From NCBI GenBank assembly GCA_000827495.1, contig KN817685.1, forward strand, positions 1 through 61,817: a stretch of DNA of 61,817 bases, in the 5' to 3' direction. The notes under the pieces are model-generated. The model was not told where the DNA came from and made no database searches. It was given only the letters and a program-made list of their open reading frames with translations. The position numbers were made by a program, and so were the translations under genes. This stretch comes from Hypholoma sublateritium FD-334 SS-4 (taxonomy: Eukaryota; Basidiomycota; Agaricomycetes; Agaricales; Strophariaceae). Positions 35,463 to 46,331 of this stretch are shown here, piece by piece. Position 1 is the first letter of the stretch. Each line of letters starts with the position of its first letter.

Positions 35463-36547
35463 TTACAGACCGATTAATCTCCATGAGCTCAAGTCCTTGC
35501 CAATCTTCACTGATATCGCCTGGACAACAAATGTGCCGACGGTGGTGGCGCAGAGCTGGGAGGCGTAGCGCTCGTTGAGAACATTGATTAACTCGGGCGA
35601 CAGCTTCGCGAGAGTCGGAAAGGAATCTGTGGGCGTCTCTTGAGTGGGGCCAGTCAAGGAAAGGCTCGCGGCTTCGTCTTCTGAGGGAGCGAGCGCGGTG
35701 CAGATACTGTCAGATCTGGCCGCTTGTAGCTCAGAAGCACGGCTCCCATTGTGCAGGAGAGCCCAGGCAATGGACGCGTGAAACCGCGGGTTGACGTAAT
35801 ATTCCTGCTGTCGAATGGCCTGCAAAGCGGGTGAGAGCGCATCGGCCAAGGAACGCAGCTGAGCCCCAGGCGGTTAGCTGAGGGAGCCGATATAGGAAGA
35901 AACAGCATTCGCGCACCTCGTGATGGCCTGCTCCCACCTCGAGAGTCAGAAACGCCCTCGTTTTCTCATCGTTTATCAGCTCCGATAATGTCGCGAAGGA
36001 TACAATGAACCTGGGACGATCAGCTGTTAATCGGCCGCAAAGTGATGCGGCGCGCGGCACTCACGCCTTGTGCGCTTTTGCGATGTTTTTCACAGCCCTC
36101 TTGAGGTCGTCGCGCTGGTGCGCGCGCAGAAATATGGGCCTAGAAAGTGATATGTGCAGCTCGGAACGCGCCGCGGTATCTTCAGATGGCCAAATGTCGC
36201 GCAATGCGGGCGTGTCCTCCCTCGCGTCACGTAGGATATCTTGGACGAGCTGGTGTAGATGGGGATGGCGCCGCAGAGGCACAGAGATGTAGACGTGTGC
36301 TGCGAATTGTCCCTCTACATGGGGCGTTGTGCGTGTTCGTCCTTGGTGGAGTGATGGGTCGTCAACGGGTGCTGGTGGCGCGATGGACGCAGCGACGGGG
36401 GGCAGCTTCCTGCCTCAGGCAACGTCACAAGGCGAATAGAAACAGAAAACGCGTCCAATACCTCTTTTTGGGCGCCGTTACAGGCGGCTTTGTCTCGTCG
36501 TCCGAGCTGGCGTAGCTGACGAGACTGGTGGAGGCGGCCCTCTTCAT
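35463..36547 (-). CDS. USB1: U6 snRNA 3'-5' exonuclease / phosphodiesterase USB1
   Basis: Four exons (36547-36462, 36409-36065, 36010-35917, 35858-35463) close in phase to 306 aa. USB1 is a 2H-family enzyme that trims the 3' oligo(U) tail of U6 snRNA and leaves a blocked 3' end, acting in the nucleus. Both catalytic HxS motifs are present: SELHISLSRP (His at about 114) and NPRFHASIAWAL (His at about 202), with the family block LQAIRQQEYYVNPRFH. The N-terminus (STSLVSYASSDDE) is the usual acidic, disordered start. A Ser/Thr-rich insert of about 45 residues follows the second motif. The start codons of USB1 and UreG lie 98 bp apart in opposite orientation. Confidence 0.9.
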
Positions 36548-36645
36548 AGTGCAAGTTGAACCAGTGGCTAACCCTAACCCCGGTATAGGAGCTCGCTTAT
36601 CACTATCTAATCGCCCGCCGCCGCCCTTCAAGTTGACCAGAAACC
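36548..36645. promoter_or_regulatory. 98-bp shared promoter, USB1 / UreG
   Basis: Divergent ATGs at 36547 (minus) and 36646 (plus) leave 98 bp. No clear TATA box is visible. The last bases before the UreG ATG read AAACC, a good context for initiation. Confidence 0.6.
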
Positions 36646-37691
36646 ATGAACGTCCAATTCATAAACAGCCTGTCCACCACCGAGCCCAGCGCCGGCGCGA
36701 CGCATGATCACAGCGCCGGGCACACCCACGACCACTCCCACGACGGCCCCGGCGACCATGGCCACACGCACGAGCACCTCGAGAACGCAGGTGCGCATCG
36801 GCACTCAAGCGACGCACGGCGCTGACCCCACACAGGAAAATATTCCGAGCGCGATCTCCCAGACTATTCCGCGCGCAACTTCGAGGAGCGCGGCTTCACC
36901 GTCGGCATCGGAGGGTGCGTCGCGATCCCCCGTCGCACGTCCCGCTGACTAGACTGACGCGCCCTAGTCCCGTGGGCTCCGGAAAGACCGCGCTAACGCT
37001 CGAACTCTGCCGTCGTCTTCGCACGGCGTACAACCTCGGTGCGCCCTTCTCACCCATTACGCATGGATGCATGCTCATGCGCGCGCCGCAGCGACGGTCA
37101 CGAACGACATCTTCACGCGCGAGGACCAGGAGTTCCTCATCCGGAACAAGGCGCTCCCCGCCGCGCGCATCCTCGCGATCGAGACGGGCGGCTGCCCGCA
37201 CGCCGCGATCCGCGAGGACATCAGCGCTAACATGGGCGCGCTCGAGACGCTGCAGGCCAAGTATGCGTGCCAACTGCTCTTCGTCGAGAGCGGCGGCGAC
37301 AACCTCGCCGCGAACTACTCGCGCGAGCTCGCGGACTATATTATCTACGTCATTGACGTCTCCGTGCGTGGCCTCTTTCGATCTTATGTCGCGAGGCGCA
37401 GATTGACGCGTCTATGCGCGACAGGGTGGTGACAAGATTCCGCGCAAGGGCGGGCCAGGTATCTCGCAGTCCGATCTGCTCGTCATCAACAAGATTGACC
37501 TCGCGCCCTACGTCGGCGCGTCCCTCGAGGTCATGGACCGCGACTCCAAGCTTATGCGCGGAGACGGCCCGACAGTTTTCACCAGCGTGCGCGAAAACAA
37601 GGGCGTCGACGACGTTGTCGGCCTTGTCCTTGCGGCATGGCGCTCAGCGGGAAGCCCGGGGAAGGCAGAGCCAGTGGGCGACGACATCTGA
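36646..37691 (+). CDS. ureG: Urease accessory GTPase UreG
   Basis: Five exons (36646-36790, 36836-36914, 36968-37038, 37092-37363, 37425-37691) give 277 aa. UreG is the SIMIBI-class GTPase that delivers nickel to apo-urease in the cytosol with UreD and UreF. The His-rich N-terminus ([20 protein letters not shown]) is the extended metal-binding leader seen in eukaryotic UreG. The P-loop is GPVGSGKT (75-82), the invariant metal-site motif ETGGCPH (Cys133, His135) is intact, ESGGDNLAA follows, and the guanine-specificity motif NKIDL is at 211-215. The C-terminus is a normal family end. Urease and the other accessory genes are not in this window. Confidence 0.95.
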
Positions 37692-39475
37692 GTAGCGCAC
37701 CAGATGTAACGACAAGATTGTGGCATTGACGGCAGAGGGTGTAATTATTGCAACAACTTAAATAACAACTATTGAAAGCTATGAAACACCGGACCGCGAG
37801 TGAGATGCAGAAGGTTAGCCCTTTGGGTTGACTTGGAGGCAAATATGCTACCTTCTTGGCAACAAGCGTGTGGAGCACATAGGTATGAAGTTCATATAGC
37901 CCCGCAGTCACGGTAACGGAGGCATCCTGCGTAGCGTGAATTGGTGATAACACCGCCGGTTTCGCGCATTTAATTGACAAAATTCCTTCAAGCAGTAAGC
38001 ATACACCCGTATACGATCATTAAAAGTAGTGAGCAAAACACGATAGCGTACCAACGTAGCCATTTTATTTAATCAAGCCCAAATCAATGATTGCGGATGC
38101 CCGCATTCCGAGATAAGTCTCACGTATCCAGGCTGGCGCGACCCTTGTAATGAGAAAATGCCGTCGGAGGAGCAGTATTTGAAAGCCAGTCGAACATCGC
38201 AGATCGTGCCCAAGGTGTCCCCAGACAAACCACGACGCTCGGCTTGCCACGGATGGATTTTATCCTTCCCCAAGAGCATAACAAAACGGAGGGGGAGTCT
38301 GAGGATCGATATGACGAAAGTATTGCGTAGTCCGTGATTCCGAGGCAGACTCCCCGTCGCGTTCAAAGAAGGTTATAAACAAGTGTCCATGAAGCCTGTT
38401 GGGCGAGTGACAGGATCTAATGACAGATAACGTCCACCCCGATGGACCACAGAAGAAGCCGTCAGGTTGGACCCAGAGTTGAGCGGAATTCTGACTAACC
38501 AACGGCGCCAGAAAGAAACTCCATGTTCATCATGTATAAGGTTTTATGTGAGAGTGCCAGAGAGTCGTTGGTTATCTATGGTTATTGAATTGCGCGGAGC
38601 AATAAATAGACTAGTGCATCCACAGATGAAACTTCTCGGGGACGACGGGCCCGCCGTAGCCTTCTGTGGGCGTCCTCGCTTCCGGAATTGATCATTGCGC
38701 GCCTTGAGAGGTTGCGAGCCAGAGAGTCACTCCATCGTTTGGGGGCCAGTCCAAGATAGCATAAATCAGCCCGGGGTGCCTCGAGAGCCCACAACGCAGA
38801 AAAGGGATACGGATGCGTTCCATCCTTCCACGGAAGAAAGGTGGGAAGATCGATAAGCCTAGAACGTCAGATTGTGCGCGATACGGGGGGTGCGTTTCAG
38901 TGAGGTAGGCCGCGATTTTGAGTTTGAAGAGGGTCATAAACATTCGCGTGAGGCATGTAGCTTGCCAGTGTCGAGCAAGATCGGACGACAGATAATGTCG
39001 CGTCCGACAGAGGCCATCAATCAGGGCCCAGAGTTCGCATTCGGCATCAGCTTAGCTGAGATTTCGCTGAAATGCTGCGATGAATGACTTGCACTGAATG
39101 GCGGGGTATTGTTGGAACTTGGGCCATTGCAGCGATATTGCTCTGTTCAATCAGGATCACCGAGGAGCTAGGAACGAGGTTGATTTTGGGCTGAGCTGGT
39201 GCGATAATTTGAAACTGAATCAAGCCAGACCACGGGTGACCGGCGGGCAACGCTTGCCCAAGACGATGATAGAGGTGTGCACAAGGTGTGCCACGATCCA
39301 CGTTGCACGAGCCACGCGACGAAGTTGTCTGTAGGTGCCCACGCACGTGACGTCATCAGCGTGGCACGCGAACGTCGATCGCGAGTCTCGCCTTTCCTCC
39401 CGCTTTGGCCTCCGCCTTCATTACACCACCCAGCCCTTCGCCGCCGAGGCCCTCCTTTCATTACCAACAACCACC
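37692..39475. other. Interval with an unrecognised minus-strand reading frame
   Basis: No gene is firmly supported. The minus strand keeps an open frame of about 117 codons from roughly 39045 to 38692, containing LIDGLCRTRHYLSSDLARHW and RIPFLRCGLSRHPGLIYAIL. The pattern looks like a real but degraded Agaricomycete hypothetical protein. Weaker frames follow to 38065 with several stops (for example SGDTLGTICDVRLAFKYC). I assign no function. The upstream part of IWR1, including its promoter, occupies the last few hundred bases. Confidence 0.35.
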
Positions 39476-40869
39476 ATGGAAGTCGAACCAAGTACCCCGG
39501 CGCTCTCTGGCACCGAGCACCCGATGACACCCTCGAGCGAGCCGTCGTATACAATCCTGCGCATCAAGCGAAAGCGCTTCGAAGAGCCACTTGACGCCCT
39601 CGGTGCGCATATATCCTCATTCTGACGGCTCCGGAGCTTACCCAGCTTTACTCTAGTCGTCGAACCGGAGTCGAGGGAGCGCCGCAGCAAGAAGTCCAGG
39701 GGGGGCGTCGGTGTGTTCCAGTATGCGCAAACAGTCGAGGACAGCGATTGGAACAGCGCTGCGCGGCAGAAGGCCATCCAGGTCCGACCTCTTTTTGCGC
39801 TCTCCGTATGACAATTGACTGGGCAACTGCAGGACGAGATATCACGTCTAGCGCGAGAGACGGCCGCGAAGGTCGCCAGCGAGGCCAAGGCGAGCGTGCC
39901 GCCGACTCCGGTGGCTCCGACGCCCCAGTCACCCGCCCGTGCGGGGAAGGACGAGCCCCCAGCGACGCCTGCCGCCGCCCGCCGGTACAAGATTGTCGAC
40001 CTCGAGACGCAGGCACCCAAGGTCCCCGCACGGCGCTACCCCACTGCCCCGTATGTCCCTTTCGCGCTGTTGCTCAATCACCGCTTATCGTCTGTGAACA
40101 GGCCGACGGTGTACTCGTCGAAGGAGCTCGAGGCGCGCAAGAACGCGCGGGACTTCAAGATGTACGATGCCGTCCCGTCGTCCGCACCAACGCCCATGGC
40201 GGTTGACGAGCCGTCGGACATGGACAATTTCCTGCCGATGCTCAATGATTATCTCAGCAGTGCGTTACAATTTTTTTTGCTTGTCAGCTACGCGCTAATT
40301 GTCTCATAGTGCACGATAGTGAACCAACGAGCCGCATACCGCTCCAAAAATCGTCCGCGGCCACGACATCGCTGAAGAGCAAGATACCCTCACCCGTTTG
40401 CGACGAAGATGATTATGTGTGGGATGTGTTCTACCACAGGCCTGCAACGCTGAGCGAGTGGAACGCGGTAGCAAATAACGTCGGCACGGTGTATGTTCTG
40501 ACGTACTCTCTTTTTCATGCAGTTCATTGATTTAACGTCACATAGTACTGGCCTTCCGCCTTCATTCGGCGACACCTATGACTCGGCGTCAGACTCAGAG
40601 GAGGAGTTCGATGAGGCCGATGAGGACTCTAATGGTGAATGTTTTATCTTTCATCTCTATGAATTGTTTACTCATATGTGGCATGGCAGCCGAAGACTTC
40701 TATAAAAACGACTATCCTGACGAAGAGGAATCAGGTAGCGGTGCGTGTGCTAATATCACGACCGGCGATCCCTGCTCATATGTAGCATACAGACGAATGG
40801 CACGAAGACTCTGATTACGACGATATAATGGAATACAGAAACGAGCAGGAACAATTCGATTGGCGATGA
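39476..40869 (+). CDS. IWR1: RNA polymerase II nuclear import factor Iwr1
   Basis: Eight exons (39476-39602, 39657-39781, 39833-40050, 40102-40259, 40310-40490, 40546-40634, 40690-40740, 40793-40869) close in phase to 341 aa. Iwr1 binds assembled Pol II and carries it into the nucleus. The conserved N-terminal strand with basic nuclear signal is YTILRIKRKRFEEPLD; the Iwr1 core has DDYVWDVFYHRP, then a Ser/Asp-rich acidic tract (YDSASDSEEEFDEADEDSN) followed by FYKNDYPDEEE and the acidic end EWHEDSDYDDIM. Between these lies a variable Ala/Pro-rich linker. The order and the acidic tail are diagnostic of Iwr1/SLC7A6OS. All introns are GT-AG and about 50 nt. Confidence 0.9.
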
Positions 40870-41411
40870 TCGACCGTGGCTTTGGTTTTTTCCAAATGCT
40901 TTACGACCCAGCTGCGTTCATGACAATTTCAATTCTCTACCCCACACATTTCTACTGTGCAATAGGTTACTCCGCATCTGCAAGCATGTATTCCTACGAC
41001 CTCGATCGACCTTTCGTCATGTTGTTTATAGACTATGTCAATCACAATCATCATTACAGGTATCACTTCCAGTGCAATTGACATACAGATAACCCGGACC
41101 TTCAGTCGCGAATGGTATGCATGTCGTACCCAACCGATGAACGGGAGGTAGTTGACAATTACTTCTCGATATACTGTCGCTCATTTTCTCTTTGTATTCT
41201 CCCTATACTGTGCAGGTTTCTGCGCATGTGCCTTCACTTTCCAAGCGACTTTCGCTCATAGCAGCACGAGAGATAAACCTGGCATATATGCATATTACAG
41301 AACTAATTATCTTACACTACCCAGGCCACAGATCCCCCACCACAAACTTAATATGCAAAATTACTTCTTCTCGCGAGTCTCCGATCCGGTCTAAAGACGA
41401 ATCAGTAAAGC
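40870..41411. other. Convergent intergenic interval
   Basis: This AT-richer stretch between the 3' ends of IWR1 (plus) and the acid phosphatase (minus) has no supported gene. Confidence 0.5.
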
Positions 41412-43261
41412 TCAGATACTGAAGTTTAGCTCACATACATCAGAACCCAGGCGGCGCGAAGAGGTGCGCTTGCCGAAGCTCAAAACCCCAGCGAACGAGA
41501 GCAGAGCGAGCGAGCCGAGGAGCACGACGAGCATCACCGCCGCGCCGATGAAGCCCGCGCCGACGGGGCTGACCTTGTCGTGCGAGCCGACGAACACGGT
41601 CACGGTCTTGCTCTGGTTCGCCGCCGCCGCGAGGGCGCCGCACCCGCGGTCCTGCGTGTTGGCGCACATCGTGCACCACGTCGGGAGGTCCGCGAAGCCG
41701 ATCGGCGTCAGCGCGCTGACAACGCTCGACACGGGCACGGGCGCGCTCGAGTTGAGGAACGGGTACGCGCGGAACTCGTCGTTGGTGCCGTTCTTGAACA
41801 CGAAGCGTACGACGGGCTCGCCTCCCGCGGAGGGCTGCCACACCTCGAACACCGCCGCGGAGGAGTACTCGACTGTTTTTTATTACGCGTGCGTGCGTTA
41901 GTTCTAACTTTAAGTGCGTGGAGGGGTAGAGGGCGCACCGATGCCGTACAGCTGCGGGCTCGCCGCGGCGATGCCGGTCATGTTGAACAGTGAGATGAAC
42001 GGCTTGTACGCGATCGCCTCGACCTGGAGCTTCGTCGGGTTCGTCGAGTTCGTGATACCGGTGATTGCGCTAAGGATCGACGGGATGATCGTCTGGCCGG
42101 CGACTGCACGTGGGGTAGCAGTCGTCAGTGAAGCACGCGGCGCGGCGATGTGAACTCACTATTCCCGGGGCCGAGGGGGTTAGGAGAGGAAAAGACGCCG
42201 TTCTCGTGGTAGTCCGCGAGCCCGCGCGCCTGCTCGAGGTATGTCGGCGGGAGCGCCTTCGCGAACGAGGCGTTGTGGATGAAGTTGACGTTCATGTAGT
42301 CGAAGATCTGCATGTGAGGAAACATTGTCTGAGAACAGGATTTTCTGCTATATAACGGTACGCCTTACGTTGAACTATTGAAAGGAATCAACACACTACG
42401 CTAATTTATGATAGGATGAGTTTGCATACCATGTTCTGGAGAGTGGTCGCGCGGCCGTCCAGGAACGGAGGCAACGAATTCAAGAAATCAGCATGGGCTG
42501 CAGCCACGGCCTGGAATTCAGAAGAGTTATAGAAAGCAGAGGTAGCAGTGATGAACGTCTGCACCCATCCAATGATTGGTCAATCTCTAATCTAAAGAAA
42601 TAGGAATAAGGCAGACTACGCACATTGCAGTCCGTGAATCCCTCGAGCGACACATCGTTATTGGGGTTGACACTTGCAACTAATACGCAACTAATTTCAG
42701 AAAAATCCTTTCCTTCAATAGAGCAAGCTTCATCACTCACTGGGGACCGTCTGGTACCCGCCCAAGGGTGCGGTGATCGTGGAGCCATTGGCAAGTGTAT
42801 CTTGGTACGCTGGGGTCCCGGGGAACAAGCCCTGGAGGAAGGACACCGCCGAGTTGAAGATCACACCGCGCTCGCCACCGCCGTCAGCTAGGATGTTAAC
42901 CTGCGAATCCTGCACGATCGTGTTGTTGACCGTGGAGATGAACATCGGCGACGAGGCCGTCAGGTAGATGTCCCGAATCTGCGCGCCCAGCTGGAACGAC
43001 TCGACCTGCGCATCGCTGTGTCAGCAAGAAATCAAGATTCGAAAAGCACGATGGGCGCTACATTTCCGAGCGGCGTAATCGCAGTGTTCGAAGCCGTGTA
43101 CGTCAGCGGATCCTGGAAGAAGCCTGCGATGTTCATTTGCCTTGAGCATTGCATTCAATCTACTAATAAGTGGTATGCCACTCGCCTTCTCTGTCGCCAT
43201 GTCTGATGAGCAGAACGGCGCCGAGAATCGTGCTGTTGGCTACGGGAGGGACGGATGTCAT
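41412..43261 (-). CDS. Membrane-anchored histidine acid phosphatase
   Basis: Eight exons (43261-43186, 43123-43062, 43005-42741, 42679-42624, 42558-42430, 42307-42160, 42103-41939, 41872-41412) close in phase to 453 aa. Branch-2 histidine phosphatases hydrolyse phosphomonoesters through a phospho-His. The catalytic RHGDR is at residues 20-24 (LIRHGDREGFFQDPLTYTAS), very close to the start MTSVPPV, so no classical signal peptide is visible. GNVESFQLGAQIRDIYL and DYMNVNFIHNASF are typical of the basidiomycete subgroup. Near the C-terminus a Cys-rich segment (WCTMCANTQDRGC) precedes a membrane span (GFIGAAVMLVVLLGSLALL) with a short basic tail. Intron 1 has a GC donor (AAG|GCGAGT) directly after the catalytic motif. 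The missing signal peptide may mean an undetected upstream exon. Confidence 0.85.
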
Positions 43262-43794
43262 TTTTAGGGGGTTCGCAAATGGGCAACAAACGACAAGTAT
43301 GCGAAGGCAGCTCTTTTATGTGCGCTGTGGATCCGTGCGCACTGATAGCAAATGTATTTGACATACCGCGAGAAATGACTCGGATGGCCGTTCCAATACC
43401 CATCTTGTCCATGTGCACCGTTCTTCCATTAGATCTGGGAAGATATGTGTTCTATAATAACACATTCCCATGGATCCAAGTGGCCAAGGCCGAGAGCGCT
43501 GCATTTTACAAAGGGCGCAAGTTGACGTCCATGTCAAAACTACAATTCAATCTCTTAGCGGCGGCGATTGCGAGAGGTGCAAGTAGGAGGGGATTTCGCC
43601 GAAGCCGAATCACTGAAAATGGAGTGTTCATGTGCTGCTATTTGGCTGCTGTACATATATGTTGTGCACACAATATGCGCACAGGAAAAGCGCAAATCAG
43701 ATTTGTTCATTACTTACCCCATCGAGAGCTCGGAAACTATTATCCGCAAACGACGATCATATATCTAACTTAGGTATCATGATACCTGAAGCAT
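43262..43794. other. Intergenic interval
   Basis: This is the upstream region of the acid phosphatase and lies directly 3' of the borate transporter. I see no supported gene. Confidence 0.4.
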
Positions 43795-46081
43795 TTACAA
43801 GCTCCCGCCCACGGACTCCATCGTCTAAAAGTAAGGGAATGAATAAAAGTATTGGGTGCGAGGCCAGCGTGACCACTTGACGGTGGAGATTATCAACAAC
43901 GCCATTATTGATGGCAAGGCACCGACCGCCAATGACGAAACTGACATGGGGACGAGTATAACTCACAAAAGGTGATGCAGCCGGCCCGTCCAGAATGGCC
44001 AGTTCTTCCCTTGTAAATGACATTCGTGGTACGAGGAGCATTCTAAGGGGGAGCAGAAGCATGATGATCACGGGGAATCCAATGGCAGCTGTAGAAACGA
44101 CACAGTAAGATGTGATGCTGAGTTAGCGACCTAAACAGTCCCCAGAAATAACAGATGAACACGGACCGACTGTCTGGGTGATAGCGAAAGTAACTCCAAA
44201 TCCGACGAGTTGTATTGCCACGAAGAGCATTATCCGAGACTTGCGCACTTTGTGAAGGGGTTCACTTCTTTTTGTCAGGGATTTGTCCTGGATGAGATAT
44301 AGCAGTTTCTTCGTTATACCGTTGCCCTGCAGCGCTTCGGCGCCCATATACCAGCTAAAACGAAGCGAAGCAGTCAACCGGGAGCGGAACAGAGGGATCT
44401 ACAAATGTTAAATTGCTTACAAAAGCCCCACCAACACACCGCGAGGAATCAATGACAGGACGTGGAGAAATGGACCTGTAAGGAGGACCAGACACAGACT
44501 TCCCTGCGCTAGGTTTGACACCCGCTGCTCAACGACACTGATGGGTACCTCCTGTGCACGAGGAACTTGGTCTTGGTCATCAGTGACCGAATTTACGGTA
44601 TTCGAGACTTGGCTTTTTGTGCACGCGGGCGAGCCGGCGATGGGCTCTTCTTCGTCTTTTTCGCCTTTCAATGAATGGCCCATGACGAGCAGGGAAGTGG
44701 TGTGGATAGGCGCTTGGGGTATGAGTCCGTTAGGTGCTGGAAGGCCCAATAGACCAGCGATGAAGGTGGTCACCCCCAGTAAGAAAAAGTCATAATGAAA
44801 TCCTGGCGGCTTGCGGAGGGGAAAGGCCGAGCTTTGCGCCATAAGAGACTGATATCCGAGAAATTGCTCGTTAGTTTCAATGAAGGGGAGGTAGAATGTC
44901 TGATGCTCACGGAGACATTGTGGTCAAAGAAAAAGAGGATCCAAAGAACGAATCCGAACGGAAAGGCAATGCCAACCCATTTCCCTTCTAATTCCCAGAA
45001 TTTAACAAGCCAGTTCCTTCCGCCAGCCGCTTGGAAGGCGCCCCCGACAGGGAGCGTAAGCGGATTTGTGGCATTGAACCGCCCCCAATACGCCATCGCA
45101 GAAGCAGCGATCAACGAAATCGGCATTCCGTAGTCTGCACAAAAGCGGCGGACATGCCTGTGGAAATACGGTGTCTGCGATAGGGATTTGAATAGGAACG
45201 CGGTGACGAGCATGAGGAGGGCGAGGATGATGGACACGAGCACGCCGTCTTGGCTATTGCCGGGGTCGAACTGGCGGGTGATGATCTGGATGCCATACTG
45301 GAGATACACCCAGGACACGTAGAAGCCAAATGTGTCGCAAGAGAAAAGAGTGACGTATTTGAGGAAATTGCACGCTGAGATATGGATTTATTTATTCTTC
45401 GAGGTCTAGAAGGCGATAGGCATACCGTTAAAAATTGCTGTAATCCAGTGCAGAACGGCACCCCATAAATATACCCATCCCATGAAGTGGAGGTATACTG
45501 GAGGGTTTGACTCTTTTGAGATTATATCAAATATAGTTTTGTTGAACACGGTGATTGGGCCTAGAAAATTTGTTTAATATGCTTTTTTTTGGCAAGAGGA
45601 TTGGTGTACCTGTCACTCCAGCAATAGTCAGAGGTTGTGCACCAAAAATCGAGAAAACAAAGGCCGCCATAAAGGATGACAGTAAAACCTCTGCAACGCC
45701 ATATTGTTCCGTAGTCTCAATCAAATCTAACGAGAACGCGATGCCAGGCAATACGCTATTCTCGAAGAGTTATCAGTCACGCTGAATATGAGCGCAGAAA
45801 TAGGAAGACAAGGCTCACTTTGCAAAGAAGATAAGCGCAGTGGCGGGCACTACGCGATAGTTCCATGCATCTGTCCAGTCTCTGACATACCACGGAGCGC
45901 GCGAGCGAATGTCTAGGATGATGCCTCTACCAAGTCGTCTAAACCATCGAAGAGGCCTCGGAACCGTCGTCCCAAAGATCCCGCCGGAAGTCCTTGACGG
46001 TCCTTGAGTAGCGGGCTTTGCTTTTTCGATGGATGCAGCTCTGGTGCTGTTACTATCAATCGGAATGGCGTCTATAGTCAT
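43795..46081 (-). CDS. Borate efflux transporter, BOR1-like (SLC4 family)
   Basis: Eight exons (46081-45819, 45755-45610, 45560-45426, 45374-44911, 44848-44421, 44354-44167, 44088-43967, 43824-43795) close in phase to 591 aa. I chose ATG 46081 (MTIDAIPIDSN). The SLC4 fold is visible as many hydrophobic spans: FMAAFVFSIFGAQPLTIAGV, VYLHFMGWVYLWGAVLHWI, then GFVLWILFFFDHNVS and the signature LLGLPAPNGLIPQAPIHTT. A charged cytosolic loop of about 60 residues (GHSLKGEKDEEEP) follows, as in fungal Bor1. The C-terminus is short (TMESVGGSL). Expected role: boron export at the plasma or vacuolar membrane. A bicarbonate exchanger is less likely, given the fungal family. It is divergent from the ABHD12-like gene. 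Confidence 0.85.
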
Positions 46082-46331
46082 GAAGGTTGCATGCAAGTTT
46101 CACTTTTCGTGTATGTTTTTATCGTCCTTGAGTAGATACGATGTATAATGCAGAGCTCAAGCTATAACATGCCCTTTCGCGGACGTGTGAGACTGCGTTC
46201 GAAGCAGTGGAGCAAGCCATGCAGCCGCCGGAATCAAATATATTATTCGATGCCGGCGGGAAGGCGGATCCGGGAGTCGGAGGCTCAGCGCTCAGCTCTG
46301 TGTTGGCCGCGTCGGTTCTTGTGCCTCAGCC
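46082..46331. promoter_or_regulatory. 250-bp divergent promoter, BOR1-like / ABHD12-like
   Basis: The start codons at 46081 (minus) and 46332 (plus) leave 250 bp. A TATA-like string (TATAATGCAG) lies near 46144. Short plus-strand frames here (46148, 46207) overlap the hydrolase start and have no family resemblance. Confidence 0.45.

Noticed and set aside
46082..46096. Five-residue upstream extension of the BOR1-like protein
   Set aside because: The codon at 46096 is TTG, not ATG. The first in-frame ATG is at 46081.
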